A stretch of 64,000 bases of DNA from Scolanthus callimorphus (Eukaryota; Cnidaria; Anthozoa; Actiniaria; Edwardsiidae). Position numbers and translations under genes: made by a program. Location of the stretch: positions 22,759,086-22,823,085 of the forward strand of contig CM066923.1 of assembly GCA_033964015.1 (NCBI GenBank), written 5' to 3'. The notes beneath the pieces were generated by a model. The model had not been told where the DNA came from, did no database searches, and was given only the letters and a program-made list of their open reading frames with translations. Positions 22,184-33,098 of the stretch are shown in pieces; the first letter of the stretch is position 1; each line of letters opens with the position of its first letter.

Positions 22184-22986
22184 TCAGTTTCCACTTCGTT
22201 TCGAGAAACGTCGTAAATGCCGCTTTTTACGTCCAAAATGCTTGCTGTGTGAATTATAATTTGAACGCTTTCTTCGATTCTCTTCTTCTGTGTATCCACC
22301 GTTCATTCCTGTTTCATATCCGCCACCCATTCCATTAGATTCGGCTGCGAGTCCTCCTCCTGGCCCACCGCCAACAGCGTGACTACTGCCGGCAGACCAG
22401 TTTCCTCCGCCACCACCCATTCCTCTCCCACCTCCAGCGCCACCTATTTCGCTAGACCCAGGTGTTGTCCCTCCTGTTGCAACACCTATTTCTCCTCCAT
22501 GACCACCACTCATACTGCCAGCGGACATTGTTTCACCTCCATCGCCCATTTCGCCATTACCACCACCCATATTGGTAGACGAAGTTCCACCTCCTCCTCC
22601 TCCACCCATATTGATAGAGGAACTTCCGCCTCCTCCTCCACCGCCCATACTGGTGGACGAACTTCCACCTCCCCCTCCTCCTCCCATACTGGTAGACGAA
22701 CTTCCTCCTCCTCCCACACTGTTAGACCAACTTCCTCCTCCTCCACCACTCATACTGGTAGACGAACTTCCACCGCCCCCTCCTCCTCCCATAATGGTAG
22801 ACGAACTTCCACCTCCTCCTCCACCACCTCCTCCACCACCCAAACTGGTAGACGAACTTCCACCGCCCCCTCCTCCCATAATGGTAGACGAGCTTCCACC
22901 TCCTCCCATACTACCAGACCAACTTCCTCCTCCACCGCCCATTTGGCTGGATCCAGTTGTCGTTTCTGTGTTTCCAGTGGTAGTTT
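22184..22986 (-). CDS. Gene 1 terminal exon: Gly/Ser-rich repeats and basic tail
   Basis: This last exon of 803 nt has acceptor TTTTCTTAG (phase 1) and a TGA stop. It starts 'ETTTGNTETTTGSSQMGGG', then about a dozen imperfect repeats of the type M-G(5-11)-S-S-S-T, occasionally 'GGSWS'. Next comes a Gly-rich part with 'GEMGDGGE' and 'YETGMNGGYTEEE'. The C-terminus is strongly basic: 'NRRKRSNYN' and 'FGRKKRHLRRFSKRSGN'. RRKR and RKKR are furin-type motifs, so the tail may be cleaved off. Glycine-rich repeats suggest a structural, elastic or adhesive role; this is inference. The opposite strand is open as a Pro-rich frame, which is a shadow. Confidence 0.85.
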
Positions 22987-23075
22987 CTAAGAAAACCAGA
23001 TAAGGTTACTTTTTAATCGTTTTGTAAATAGCGTAGGTCACTAAGATGTTAAGTTGACAGAGGATGACCTCGAGG

Positions 23076-23275
23076 GAGGGGAGGGAAGGGAAGGGAAGGG
23101 AAGGGAAGGGAAGGGAAGGGAGGGAAGGGAAGGGAAGGGAAGGGAAGGGAAGGGAAGGGAAGGGAAGGAAGGGAAGGGAAGGGAAGGGAAGGGAAGGGAA
23201 GGGAAGGGAAGGGAAGGGAAGGGAAGGGAAGGGAAGGGAAGGGAAGGGAAGGGAAGGGAAGGGAAGGGAAGGGTT
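23076..23275. repeat. (GGGAA)n simple repeat next to a splice donor
   Basis: About 40 units of GGGAA on the plus strand (TTCCC in the transcript) start only a few bases after the donor of Cys module 3. Open frames here on either strand are repeat artefacts. Confidence 0.95.
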
Positions 23276-23278
23276 TAC

Positions 23279-23491
23279 CTTTCTGCCCACCACCAGTGCT
23301 CCACGAATAAGATGTAGACTCTGTCCAAGTCATACTTTCACTGGCCAGTTGATAGACATACACCTCGTTCTTCGTTCCGCCCACACAAAAATCTCCTTCC
23401 GGTTTGCAGGTAACTTCATTCTTTGCTGAACACATCGTGGATTGACCATCGACGTCGTAAGTCTGGTCAGAGTTACCCGAGAGACATTCAC
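23279..23491 (-). CDS. Gene 1 exon: Cys module 3, C-terminal half
   Basis: This exon of 213 nt is phase 1-1, with acceptor TTTTCCAG and donor GTAAACCC. It includes 'GECLSGNSDQTYDVDGQS', 'VTCKPEGDFCVGG', 'EVYVYQLASES' and then a Ser/Thr/Trp stretch 'YSWSTGGGQK' leading into the Gly-rich exon. The donor abuts a 200-bp (GGGAA)n tract. Confidence 0.8.
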
Positions 23492-23689
23492 CTGGAAAAC
23501 ATATGATGTATCGTGGGAAAACAACGTTTGCCATTCTTTATAGCCTGTATTACCCTGGCAGCGGCAAATGCTGAGATTACAAATGGAAATAGTGTCTTAG
23601 GCAACCAACATCAAATAAAGTAAATCATGTATATGATAAAATGGCTGATTGCATATAAACCGCACCAGGGGGGTTGAGGACCTATGGAA

Positions 23690-23940
23690 AATTTTCCAGG
23701 CGGGTTGTTTAGGACTCTGGAAATTCCACGGGAGGGGTGTGTCTGGAGACTGGAAATTCCAAGGGGGAGGGGTAAAAAAGGTGATTTTCCGGGGACATTT
23801 TATCCAAAAATAGATTTTCCACGGGTATTTTGCCAGAATAAATGGAAATTCCAGGGGAGGGGGTCCTTTGTGAGGGTGGAAATTCCAGGGATGGCGTCTG
23901 TTTCGCGAGTGGAAATTCCAGGGGACCGGTGCGGTTTAAA
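23690..23940. repeat. Degenerate 'GGAAATTCCAGGGG' repeat
   Basis: Seven or more scattered copies of GGAAATTCCA(G/C)GGG occur at irregular spacing. They look like a decayed tandem repeat in the intron. Confidence 0.55.
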
Positions 23941-23986
23941 AATGCGATCAGCCAATGCGGTTTACAGTTGCGAGATATCTGATCTC

Positions 23987-24296
23987 TAAGTCCCCTTCCA
24001 CACGTATCCGGATATTTTTTAATCCTCAACTTCTTCTTTCCGGATACGGATATCGTCCACACGTATGCATCCGGCGAATTCGTAGACAAATCCGGATATT
24101 TTTTAATCTGCTCTCCAGAGTGGAAATTTTTGAATCCGATAACATTTCGGATACGTGTGGACGGTCGAATCCAAATATTTTCTGATACGATGACCGGATT
24201 TGTCTGCGAATTCGCGGATGCGTGTGGACGATAGCAGTATCCGGAAAGAACAAGTTGCGGATTCAAAAATATCCGGACACGTGTGGACGGGGCCTA
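23987..24296. repeat. Inverted-repeat element with 'CCACACGTATCCGGAT' arms
   Basis: The terminal arms 'AAGTCCCCTTCCACACGT' and near-complement flank internal copies of 'TCCGGATATTTTTTAATC'. It is MITE-like, without coding. Confidence 0.7.
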
Positions 24297-24399
24297 AGAT
24301 GCAGACTGTAATTTCATACAGTAGTTACAACATTGACAGGTCTCGAGCCCAGGTGGCAGAGGTGAGCAAACACCGTAACGTTCCGTAATTCGTGTTCGG

Positions 24400-24766
24400 G
24401 GGGGTTCTCCCATGTAAGAGTGATAGGGGTGCTCGTCGAGACATCGGAAAATATACCCTAAAAAATACCAGGACATAAAAAATCCGACCCCTAAAAAATA
24501 CCTTATAAAACAAAAAGACCCTTAAAAAATACCAACAATAAACCTTTTTTATTATTGTTTATTGTTTTTCATCTCAAAACAAGCTTAGTTTAGAGCTATA
24601 ACGAACAAAGAAAGAAGGAAAACGTTTTGCTGGTTTGTGACCCTGTCATTCATTTGCGTACCCCTAAAAAATACCAGTTATTAGTGAAAGCCACAATGTT
24701 TCTCCGATAACTAAACCCCTAAACAATACCCGATAGTCGATTTTGACCCCTAAAAATACGACGAGC

Positions 24767-24816
<50 letters not shown>
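24400..24816. repeat. 'CCCTAAAAAATACC' element ending in a long poly(C) tract
   Basis: Several 'CCCTAAAAAATACC' units end at a run of about 47 C (24769-24815), the longest homopolymer here. The following 24817-25953 shows no assignable feature. Confidence 0.6.
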
Positions 24817-24817
<1 letters not shown>

Positions 24818-25953
24818 GAATTCGTGTTCCACCATCAGTGTCTGTGCTGGTGTGCGCTTGGCTGCCAGTGGCAACGGTGGGATCAAGCATGATTAAGCTG
24901 ATGAGAAGAAGTCTGAAGTCTGGGGAGTCGGACTCCAGCGTTTAAAGTTACATTTATAACATAGACACGATATAACGCGTGCTCTGATTGGCTGATTTTC
25001 TATGTGAAAGAAATGGATATACCATAGAGATTTCCCATAGAAATTACGTCATCACTCGGAATCAAGCGAGATTGAGCTCGCTTATGTCACAAAAGCTGCC
25101 AAAAACAACATCCTCGATCTAAAACAAGCTCTGGAAATCGAAAGCAAGTGAAAAGGAACCTGTTTCAGATGGATTTATGTAGTTTGGGAAATCCGATGAC
25201 TGATAAATAGGTTTATTTTTGCAAAGTTTGCATCTTTCCGTGCGAGTTTTGAGGGTCCTGTTTTGAGTGCTGTTTTCATTCAAGTCCGGAAGAATATTTC
25301 TACTTCAGCGGCCATAAAACTGTCATGTGAACAATTCGTGAAAGGAACAAGTTAGCAAGTAAGTAAATCAATTGATCCAAATTAATTTTGTTTAGGATTA
25401 ATGTATTTAACCCTGAAATCAGCTACTTCAAATTTAGTAGTCTGCAATTTCTCTTTTGCGTTTTGGCGAGTAAGGTTTCCTTCGCTGCTTTCGATTTTCT
25501 TCAAATTCTTTTCTCTTGCAATGCCATGATTGCCTAATAAAATATGAGAATAAGAAAAGACTATGTTTTCATTATATTTTCTACGAAATAGTCAATTTTG
25601 ATTTTGTCATTTAATTTGAAAAGGGTTTCCTTGTAAAATTTCAGTGCTGAATGCAACGATGTTGTTGAATTGCTTCCACTGTAAGTAGGATTACACACAA
25701 GGCGATATTTTCCACTAGCGTTTGAAAAGTCCACTCATAGTGTAATTACAACGGCTAAAAAGAGAGAAGAGATTTGTCAGTACGTGTGTATATCCAGTTC
25801 TATAATTTAAACCAATAAATAATTGGAAAATTCGCATTTTATTCCCGCCCTTTGAGCATGATTTAAATTTATCAGTGCAAGTCATTGGGGATTGTTGTTT
25901 GCGTGCGTTTTGTTTCCAATTTTATTTTGCGAAACTTCGTTGTCTATGTTATA

Positions 25954-26146
25954 AAAGCAATGGTCCATACTTAGCAGTGCGTATATCCAGTTCTGGAAGC
26001 ACTTGGATAGTTGAGAGAGCACTCAGCTAGCCAGAGTCGCACTCGGCTAACGCCTCGTGCGACTCTTACGCTACCTTCGTGCTCTCTCAACTATCCGCGT
26101 GCTTCCAGAACTGGATATACGCACGCTAAGCATGGACCATTGCTTA
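25954..26146. repeat. Fold-back palindrome before Cys module 3
   Basis: The arms 'AAGCAATGGTCCATACTTAG' and near-complement include 'ATATCCAGTTCTGGAAGCAC'. It ends about 18 bp from the donor of the exon at 26164. Confidence 0.75.
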
Positions 26147-26163
26147 ATTACAAATGTACTCAC

Positions 26164-26397
26164 CTTTGTTTTCTATACCGAAATAACTGTAATTTAATGA
26201 TTTAGCCTCCTTAGCGCAACGACACAGAACGTCAATAACATAATCATTACTAAGAATCTTGTCCACAGGGGTACCGCTGTAGTCCTCTGCCTTTCCATCG
26301 ACATCCGTGAAGAGACGCTTGAGGAAGGGTCGTTTTTTTTCGTCGTGCTTGTCATTGTAGCAGCCTATTATGTTAAGCTGTGCGGAGCAAGTCTCGA
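26164..26397 (-). CDS. Gene 1 exon: Cys module 3, N-terminal half
   Basis: This exon of 234 nt is phase 1-1, with acceptor TTGATTCTAG and donor GTGAGTAC. It encodes 'VETCSAQLNIIGCYNDKHDE', 'KKRPFLKRLFTDVDG', 'VIDVLCRCAKEAKSL' and 'NYSYFGIENK'. It is clearly homologous to modules 1 and 2. The pyrimidine-rich acceptor upstream translates as hydrophobic residues and can be mistaken for a signal peptide, but an in-frame TGA and the absence of ATG argue against a start here. A fold-back repeat ends about 18 bp from the donor. Confidence 0.8.
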
Positions 26398-27200
26398 CTA
26401 GAATCAAGAAAAGAACAAGTACAAATCACCGTTTGCCGCGATGTTCACAATTCTGTCGAATTTCACAATCGAGCGTCAACAGCGTTAAACACTACTTTCA
26501 TAATGGCCTCACTCATTTGCATGAGGCATTCAAACTTTCAAGCAATTTGAAATTTTGACATGAAAATGATTAAAAGTTATAGTGCCTGATTACTTTCAAA
26601 GCATTTGTGGAGTTGAGTCGAAACCATCAAATCTTGGACGAAATATAAGCATCTGAAATTCTCAAAATGAGAAAGGCTTATAGTGAAAATCCCATACAAA
26701 AATTTGTGAGGTCCTATAATTCCGTCAATATTTAACCAAATTATAGTAAATTTTCTGAAACTGTGTATTCTGATGTAATATTTCTGAGCAGCAAGTTTTT
26801 GACTACAGTAAGCATTTATTTCCTCTTTAACTAGAAAAACAGAGTTATAAAAGTGGTGTATTTGCTTTCGTCAATCAAACTCCGAAAATTGTTACGTTCA
26901 TTTCCATGCACTTCTGCCGACTGTACACAACGGTGAAGTGGAATTACGATGCCTGAAACGACTTTCATTCATAACACTTTTATTAGATTTTTCCCGTGTC
27001 GAGATCTATATTCCAAAGTTTGATTGATGGGAGTCATTTTGCTGTTGGCGGTTGAAGAGAGTTTTCACAGAATTACGAAAAGCGCAGTGAAGACAAGGAA
27101 ACAAGAAGCGCCTTTATTGGTAACAATTAAGTTTTTTTTTCTACGATTGGCACATAAGCATTACAATGGCAATGTTGATAAACAGTGAATAGTGCTTTAC
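26398..27200. other. Intron between Cys modules 2 and 3, nothing recognised
   Basis: I searched for a small exon of length 3n+1 that would repair the phase clash and found none with good splice signals. No clear repeat family is seen. Confidence 0.4.
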
Positions 27201-27373
27201 CTTTTGGGTTTCCCTGTATTGGATCTGATAGGCGAAATGGTGTCTCTCGTCCTTCGCAATGCAAAGCTCGTTCTCCTGACACTTTCCCCCAGTCAGATTG
27301 TCGCAATCTTCAGACTCCCCGTCCATTCTGTATGTGTTTTCACTGTCCTGCCCGGACAAGCATTCATAGGTAC
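27201..27373 (-). CDS. Gene 1 exon: Cys module 2, C-terminal half (phase-0 exit)
   Basis: This exon of 173 nt is entered in phase 1 (TTTAAG) and leaves in phase 0 (AAG before GTAAAGCAC). It encodes 'GTYECLSGQDSENTYRMDGE', 'SEDCDNLTGGKC', 'ELCIAKDERHH' and 'FAYQIQYRETQK'. The other two equivalent exons end in phase 1, and the next recognised exon (26397) needs phase 1 input, so a small exon of length 3n+1 may be missing or a gene boundary may lie here. Reading through the donor gives a short hydrophobic tail and then a stop, a possible alternative end. Confidence 0.7.
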
Positions 27374-27424
27374 CTTAAATGCAGTCAGATTCACAAGAAT
27401 TGAACAAAATAATCGTTTAGGTTT

Positions 27425-27735
27425 GTTAAATAACCTTTCAGCTACAAGATGAGTAAAAATTTGGAGTACTTTCGTGTGCTATCGAGCGGATGGAATTGGA
27501 TTGTGAAATGATATTTTTAATTTCGTATCAGGCTGAACAGTTTTCAAACTTGGAAATTTGATAGCAAAAGCTGTTTGAAAATGTGATAGCAAAAGCTGTT
27601 AAATCTTACGTAAGATTGACTATATAGTTCAAATTTCAGTTCCTTTCTCTTTCTAGGACATAATAACTGTATACATAGGATTCTGAGTTGTTTATGTAGA
27701 TTGCTGGTCATATTTTATAATATTTTGTAGAAACA
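27425..27735 (+). repeat. Dispersed element family F4, copy 2
   Basis: This copy corresponds to 2357-2625 (reversed) and partly 965-1085. It contains 'AAATAACCTTTCAGCTAC' and 'AAATTTGGAGTACTTTCGTG'. Confidence 0.6.
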
Positions 27736-27903
27736 ACCCGGGGACTCGGTGACAGTGCCCCTTTGAAGAGCCTGTATCAAATAGGTGTGTTGTGCTGATC
27801 TAATACGGTCAGAAACTTTCAAAATAACACCATTAGTTTATTGTTCTATGACCACATATCATTTCAACAGCTTTAGACCAGAGGATGGATCGAAATTCCT
27901 GTT

Positions 27904-28164
27904 TAGAGCGGATTTCACATGACCGTCGTGTTTGCAATTGGTTTGCTTTCTCATTGGCTGCTTATTTCTATCCACCAATCAAATTGCGGACTAATTACAA
28001 TCAAGGAATTACTAGCCATCAAGGAATTACTAGCCAATTGGTTCGGCTCCTGATTGGCTGGGCTGGAAACCATTCAGCAGTAAGTTGTAATTACTCTTGT
28101 TTCTGATTGGCTAGTGATTGCACAATTGCGTTTACTTTCACGATGGTCATGTGAAATCTGCTCT
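27904..28164. repeat. Inverted-repeat element family F9 (AGAGCGGATTTCACATGAC ends)
   Basis: The end 'AGAGCGGATTTCACATGACC' and its near-complement are about 260 bp apart, with internal 'TGATTGGCT' motifs. Related ends occur at 39487, 57125 and 60846. Confidence 0.7.
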
Positions 28165-28229
28165 ATTTGCCTAGAAAACTGCATTGAAGGTGATTCCTCT
28201 GTGTTGAAGCGCGCACGCAGTTCTGCGCT

Positions 28230-28450
28230 GTAAAGGCTGGTTCTCACTGGAACGCATGCGCAGGACGCAAGAGCGCTGGACGCATGCGTAGGACGCAAGA
28301 GCGCTGGACGCATGCACAGGACGAAAGCGCAGGACGCAAGCGCAGGACGAAAGCGCAGGACGCAAGAGCGCTGGCCGCATGCGAAGGGCGCAAGCGCAGA
28401 ACGCAAGCGCATGACGCAAGCGCGCAGGATGCAAGAGCGCAAGCACGTCG
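28230..28450. repeat. GC-rich short tandem repeat 'GCGCAGGACGCAA'
   Basis: Short units built from GCGCAGGACGCAAG and GCGCTGGACGCATGC repeat about 15 times. All frames tend to stay open, so the Arg- and Ala-rich frames are artefacts. From 28600 to 28915 'TTTTAATGGG' recurs several times without clear order. Confidence 0.7.
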
Positions 28451-28971
28451 CGACGGAAAGCCAGGCAACAGCACTAGGCGAGTCGGGCAAGAATCTGATT
28501 GGCTCATAAGATTTGACTGCACTATGAAAATATTTTCCATTACTTTTGCCATTGCCATGCCATCTTTATCGGAAATTAATAGGTTATTAAGACGCTTTTA
28601 ATATGGGATGATTAATGGCATTTTAATGGGCTGCCCAGCCAGATGAGCACATTTAAATTCTATTAAAATTACGTTGAAATTACATTATTACGTCAAAGGT
28701 TAATGGGGGTAAAAATAAAAATTCATGGGGTTTTAACCCATTTTTGATGGGTTATTTTTATCTAATTCATGTTTAATGGATCCCCCAGTTGTGCAAAAGC
28801 CATTTTAATGGCAAAGTAAAGGGTTTGAGAGGTATTAAAAACGTATTACTTTGATGGTCCGCAAACCCATCAAACCACCATTACGGCAAAGACAAAATCA
28901 AAACGATGTTTTAATGTCTGCAGCGAGCTATAAATCTAGGCCACGAGAATTCAGATCACGAACATACTCAC

Positions 28972-29157
28972 CGTTGTAACTAATTCCAAAAACAGTATAA
29001 CCACCGTCTCGGACTTTTTCAGCGCATTTGCACAGTACGTCTTTGACGTCCCAGTAAGGCGTCTTCTCAAGAGGAAACGGTTGATTAAGAGGCCTCTTTC
29101 CTTGATTCACCTCGGCATTGTAACAGCCTAGTGGTTGGAAATTCACCTTGCAATAAC
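28972..29157 (-). CDS. Gene 1 exon: Cys module 2, N-terminal half
   Basis: This exon of 186 nt is phase 1-1, with acceptor TGGGTAG and donor GTGAGTATG. The translation has 'GYCKVNFQPLGCYNAEVNQ', 'KRPLNQPFPLEKTPYWD', 'VKDVLCKCAEKVRDGG' and 'YTVFGISYN'. The Cys pattern (CY..., C-x-C-A-E-K, FGI) matches modules 1 and 3. It is completed by the exon at 27201-27373. Confidence 0.8.
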
Positions 29158-29274
29158 CTACCCAAGCCAAATAAGAGAATTGGTTTTGGTATCAAAGCTT
29201 TGAGAGACAATTGTGCTTCTGCTAATGGACGATTCCAGCTATAATGAATGCGCGCGCTGCAAGTCGGTTATATT

Positions 29275-29830
29275 TCATGACCAAGGTCCCAGTCACACGA
29301 GACCAGTGCCGTCGCGCGTTCACACGGGACCTGGAGTACCGGTCCCGTGTGAACACTGTTGCAAAACGCGCCAGAATTGTTCTGGTACCGTATGAACAGG
29401 CGGTACCGTACAATAATTGTACCGGTCCTGTTTTGAACCGGCCTCGAGTGAACGGAAAGCACTATATCCCAATGGTTGAAACCAGAAATCTATATAAATA
29501 TTTTATCATACTTCGTTTTATTCAAGAGATGAAGAGAACTGTCCTAAAACAGTAATTTGTTAGGGATAAGAGTGAGGATGGGGTTTTGGTTTGTTTTAGA
29601 TATATATGATAAATTACATAAAATGCATAAAATTAGTGACCTGACCAGCAAACTCCCTCGTAGCCTGGTGGCTAGAGTCTCGGGTTTATAATGATGTTGG
29701 TTCAGGATCGAATCAGCAATTTTTCTTATAAGCTTTTTTTCTTTGAAGTTTTCTGAAAAAATTTAAGTATTTGGGCACGTTCTGGTTTCAACCATTGGGA
29801 TATAGCGACTTCCCGAGTGAACAGGGGTCC
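29275..29830. repeat. Inverted-repeat element with an internal unrelated stretch
   Basis: 'ATATCCCAATGGTTGAAACC' at about 29464 is answered in reverse complement at about 29785, with about 290 bp between. The outer arms near 29275 and 29830 also resemble each other. The inner stretch may be a later insertion. Confidence 0.5.
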
Positions 29831-30555
29831 AAGAACCAAATGCATTGTATGCGCGTGTCGCATCCTGGTAATTGTGTTACATTCCACAGGCATTTCTAAA
29901 TGAAAGAGCGCGCGCGCGGAATCCGATGTAACTGACAACCGGTGTAATTGACATCAGTTTGCAACTTAAGAAGCTGGTGCACCTTCCCTAATGCACTGCT
30001 TTGCTGCCATTTTGATTACCATCGAAACTTAGAGGCTCAAGAAGACAACTGTCACAGTCTGCTTAACAAACATGAGAAAGACTTGTAAAATTAGGAATCC
30101 TTGAGCAATGGGACGTCCCAGATTGCCGTGAAAATCGCACTTCATATCCCAACGTGTGAGCGACAGGTCAGTCTTCGATGGTTTAGAAGTTTAGAAGTTT
30201 AAGTAGCGCTCCCTCTTAGAACTATAGCGGAAACAATAGGGCCGCGGAAACAGTGGTCGTCTAGTGATGCTCACACTCGATTTTCTTCTTGAACAACGAA
30301 ATGCTATGAAATATCCGGAAGACCTATTCGGAAAGAATTCAGCACTGCAAACGAAGTATTTCGCTACGAAAACAAATTTCAACCAATCAGAAGGCAAGGA
30401 TTTGTTGACTGAGCCAATTAGTTGTTTAGAAATTTAACAATTTAAAATTTTACACAAAGCATAACTCAAATACCCCATAGCCGTTCACGCTATCGTTCTT
30501 GGACGGAGCGCTACTTAATCTGACCTGAAGTTGCAAAAGGAAAATATATATACAT

Positions 30556-30792
30556 CTAGCCACTGGCTAAAAGCGGAGCTCCTGGTTACATATCTTTTCA
30601 CAGGCGCGCAGTATTTTCCCACCAAAATGAGAGACGGCTTTGGGGTTGCCTGTGGTATAATGGGCAGGCAGACAAGTACGGACGCGCCCAGTCGCTCGTA
30701 TATGTGAGTTATACTTTGAGTTATTGTATTTTTCCTGCGATACCTATGGTGCTCCGCTCTACGGCCTTTGGCCGCTAAGGAGCTCCACTATA
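30556..30792. repeat. Dispersed element family F3, copy 2
   Basis: It has the same ends and order as 2003-2356, beginning 'TAGCCACTGGCTAAAAGCGG'. It lies about 24 bp from the donor of the linker exon at 30816. Confidence 0.7.
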
Positions 30793-30815
30793 AATTACGT
30801 CGGATAAGTACTTAC

Positions 30816-30863
30816 CGGATATTGGGTTGTCAGGACGCAGCTGAACGGGCGCATATTCTGGAT
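30816..30863 (-). CDS. Gene 1 linker microexon (PEYAPVQLRPDNPIS)
   Basis: This is a 48-nt phase 1-1 exon, with acceptor CGTTACAG and donor GTAAGTAC. It encodes about D-P-E-Y-A-P-V-Q-L-R-P-D-N-P-I-S. It lies between VWA-c and Cys module 2 and has good splice signals. A MITE ends about 24 bp downstream of its donor. Confidence 0.6.
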
Positions 30864-31632
30864 CTGTAACGATTTGGGAGCCATTAACATAGGGGTTTTG
30901 TTCCAAACTGGCATAAATAAGAGTGTACAACATGCTAATAGGGTGTGTGAGATCCTTTAGGGGCCGACTATTTGACTTTTGAGGAGGGGGGGGGGGGGAG
31001 GGGGGTGAAAACAATACCTGTAAGCTACGTTCCCCAGAAAAAATCATGCAAAAGCAAAAGAGTAAAAAAAAAAATAACCCTGCACGATTAATGTGCACCC
31101 TGCAAGCGGCAATTTCACGTGCTGAGCTCTAAATTTTCAGCGCGCAAAACAGTTGAGATTTTTCCTAAAAACTGCCTTGTGTTTTTTATATGCCATGCCC
31201 CCAGTTTTCGGAGGCTTGCTACGGCACTGTGTTTAGTGTTACGGCTCTCGTGTAGCTTATCGTTGTGTCATTGGGGGTTGCAAAAAAGAGTGCCGAAAAG
31301 GATCAGACATTTATGTTCGAAGGCAAAAAAGAAAACACGGGAAATGGATAACCAGGGAAAATGATGTCTCCATGAAAAAAATTATGCACAAAGGAAGATG
31401 TAAAAAAAATCCCGCACGTCATCACGAGAGAAAAAAAATCCTGCAAAAAAAATCCCCCCTTTCCCCCCTCAGAAGTCTTCACCGGCTACAATACACGGAA
31501 TTCTGCTTTCTTTGGAGTGGATAAGTGTTTTCGTTTCTTTACTCTGCATTCTGATTGGCTGACTAAACAGAGATCCAAGAAATCAACCAATAGGAACGTG
31601 AGGAATTTCACATATCAACCGATCAGGCTTAC
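30864..31632. other. Intron with a poly(G) tract
   Basis: A run of about 17 G occurs near 30986-31002, followed by A-rich stretches. No exon is seen. Confidence 0.5.
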
Positions 31633-32205
31633 CTGGGCATATCTTTTGTTTGATCTCATCGACCATGTTGTCCAACTGATTAAACGGAGCTTTGAACACG
31701 TGGTCACTTTTAGGATCAGACGCGATCAGGTTCAGCTGAGCACCGTTGCTACTACCTGCAATCCCGACGTCAACTATCAGCACACCTGCCGACTTTAAAA
31801 CATATGAAGGAGTCTGAACGTCATCGGTTGATTTAGAACCTGTAAAAACCAGCAAGATGTCCTTCGCCCCTGTTCGGTGCCCTAGTAAGATCATATTCCT
31901 AGCCTGATTCATTGCATGTCCAGTTTTTGCGACTCCCTCGAGGTTCTCCATGCGCTGGACAGCATCTACGATCTTTTTCGATGTGTAATATTGTTCCAGA
32001 TCAAATACAACTTTCGGATTTTCTGAGTATATCATCAAGCCGACGTGAGTGCCTTGTTTGGAGATTTTAAAACTCTTCACCAAGTTCGAGATGAAGTTCT
32101 TGCACAACTTGAAGTTCTCAGAGTTTCCTTGGTATAGCGAAGAGGAGGTGTCGACCAGGAAGACCAAGTTGACGGCACTCTTACATTGGGGTGTGGTCGG
32201 CCCGT
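31633..32205 (-). CDS. Gene 1 exon: von Willebrand factor A domain c
   Basis: This single exon of 573 nt (191 codons) is phase 1-1, with acceptor TTTATAG and donor GTAAGCCTG. It begins 'GPTTPQCKSAVNLVFLVDTS' and ends 'IKQKICP', again with bracketing Cys residues. MIDAS elements D-T-S-S-S and the Thr of 'VAKTGHAMNQ' are present, but the 'TDG' loop reads F-T-G-S-K-S, so the third metal-site Asp is missing. 'GVLIVDVGIAG' is the late beta strand. It is full length for the family. Confidence 0.92.
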
Positions 32206-32867
32206 CTATAAAGGGGATAACATCATCTCTGTTTCAGTTACGTTTTATCACAGAAAGGGGAATGTGTGGATTGCCTGACCCCGACTTACATTGAAAACAA
32301 AACCTTGGGAAAAGATTAAACGTTGAACCCCGTGTTGAATCAACATAAATGATGTTGAACTGTTCAACATTCGTGAAAAAGATCCGTGAAAATCAAGGTT
32401 TCCGTCGTAAAATTCGCCTTTGTCACACACGTGTCATCTTGGTTTTCGTACTGGGAATGGAAGCGAGGCCAAGCATGAAGCGCGATGTGGCATGCAAGAT
32501 GAATGTGATTCTGCCCTTGATATGCTAATATGGCGGAGGATTTTTAACACATAAGTTTGAAAACCGTGCCGAGCATTACGAGCGTTAAGGGCTAAAAAAA
32601 GCGGGAATGTTTCCTGCTTGGCCTACTCTGCGAGCAGGAGAGAGGAGGAAATCAATGCTCGCAGGGTATGCTTGGCCTGACAAAGGCGAATGATTCAAAC
32701 CTTCGCAAGTTCTATCTTTTAGCCCTCGCTATCGACTGATTGAAAATTGCTGAGTATCTACTGGGCATCGCAGAACATTCTGCGCTTTAGGTGAACAATC
32801 GAAGTTGAATTGGGTATGCTGAACCCGTTTGGCACCAGACTAACGTTCCTAAGGCCCATGCACTTAC
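32206..32867. other. Intron, nothing recognised
   Basis: I see no repeat family, exon or structure that I can support in this stretch. Confidence 0.4.
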
Positions 32868-32954
32868 ATATAGGAGCCTGTGTTATCCAAGATTCTGTTG
32901 TGGTTGGCACAGTTGGAATAGTGATCTTCGGTGGTGTTGTCGGCATTGACACTT
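32868..32954 (-). CDS. Gene 1 linker exon: Pro/Thr-rich (29 codons)
   Basis: This is an 87-nt phase 1-1 exon, with acceptor TCAACAACAG and donor GTAAGTG. It encodes 'EVSMPTTPPKITIPTVPTTT' followed by 'ESWITQAPI'. It is the longest linker of the gene, mucin-like and between VWA-b and VWA-c. The final split codon with the next exon gives Tyr. Confidence 0.75.
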
Positions 32955-33063
32955 CTGTTGTTGAAAGAAAAAAATGTATCGCGTCATCCAAGCTAGAAGA
33001 AATCCAGTAACATCCCTCCTTCAATTCCACAACATGACTGGAAGCTCGAGTACAGTATTGGAA

Positions 33064-33098
33064 TTTTTTTTTTTTTTTTTTTTTTTGGGGGGGGGGGA
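33064..33098. repeat. Poly(T)-poly(G) tract
   Basis: About 21 T run directly into about 10 G in the intron before the 87-nt linker exon. Confidence 0.8.

Noticed and set aside
22379..23003. Long plus-strand frames rich in Pro (PPPPPPILVDELPPP-type) and in Thr/Ser
   Set aside because: They are the antisense of the Gly/Ser-rich terminal exon of gene 1, whose frame, splice site and stop agree with the rest of the gene.
23006..23534. Pro/Ser-Leu-Pro and Gly-Arg-Glu repeat frames
   Set aside because: These are (GGGAA)n simple-repeat artefacts beyond the donor of the Cys module 3 exon.
26398..26440. Apparent signal peptide (VLVLFLILVETCSA) before Cys module 3
   Set aside because: The hydrophobic residues come from the polypyrimidine tract of the acceptor. 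There is an in-frame TGA and no ATG.
28074..28601. Arg- and Ala/Cys-rich frames on both strands
   Set aside because: A GC-rich short tandem repeat without stops produces them; there are no splice sites or homology.
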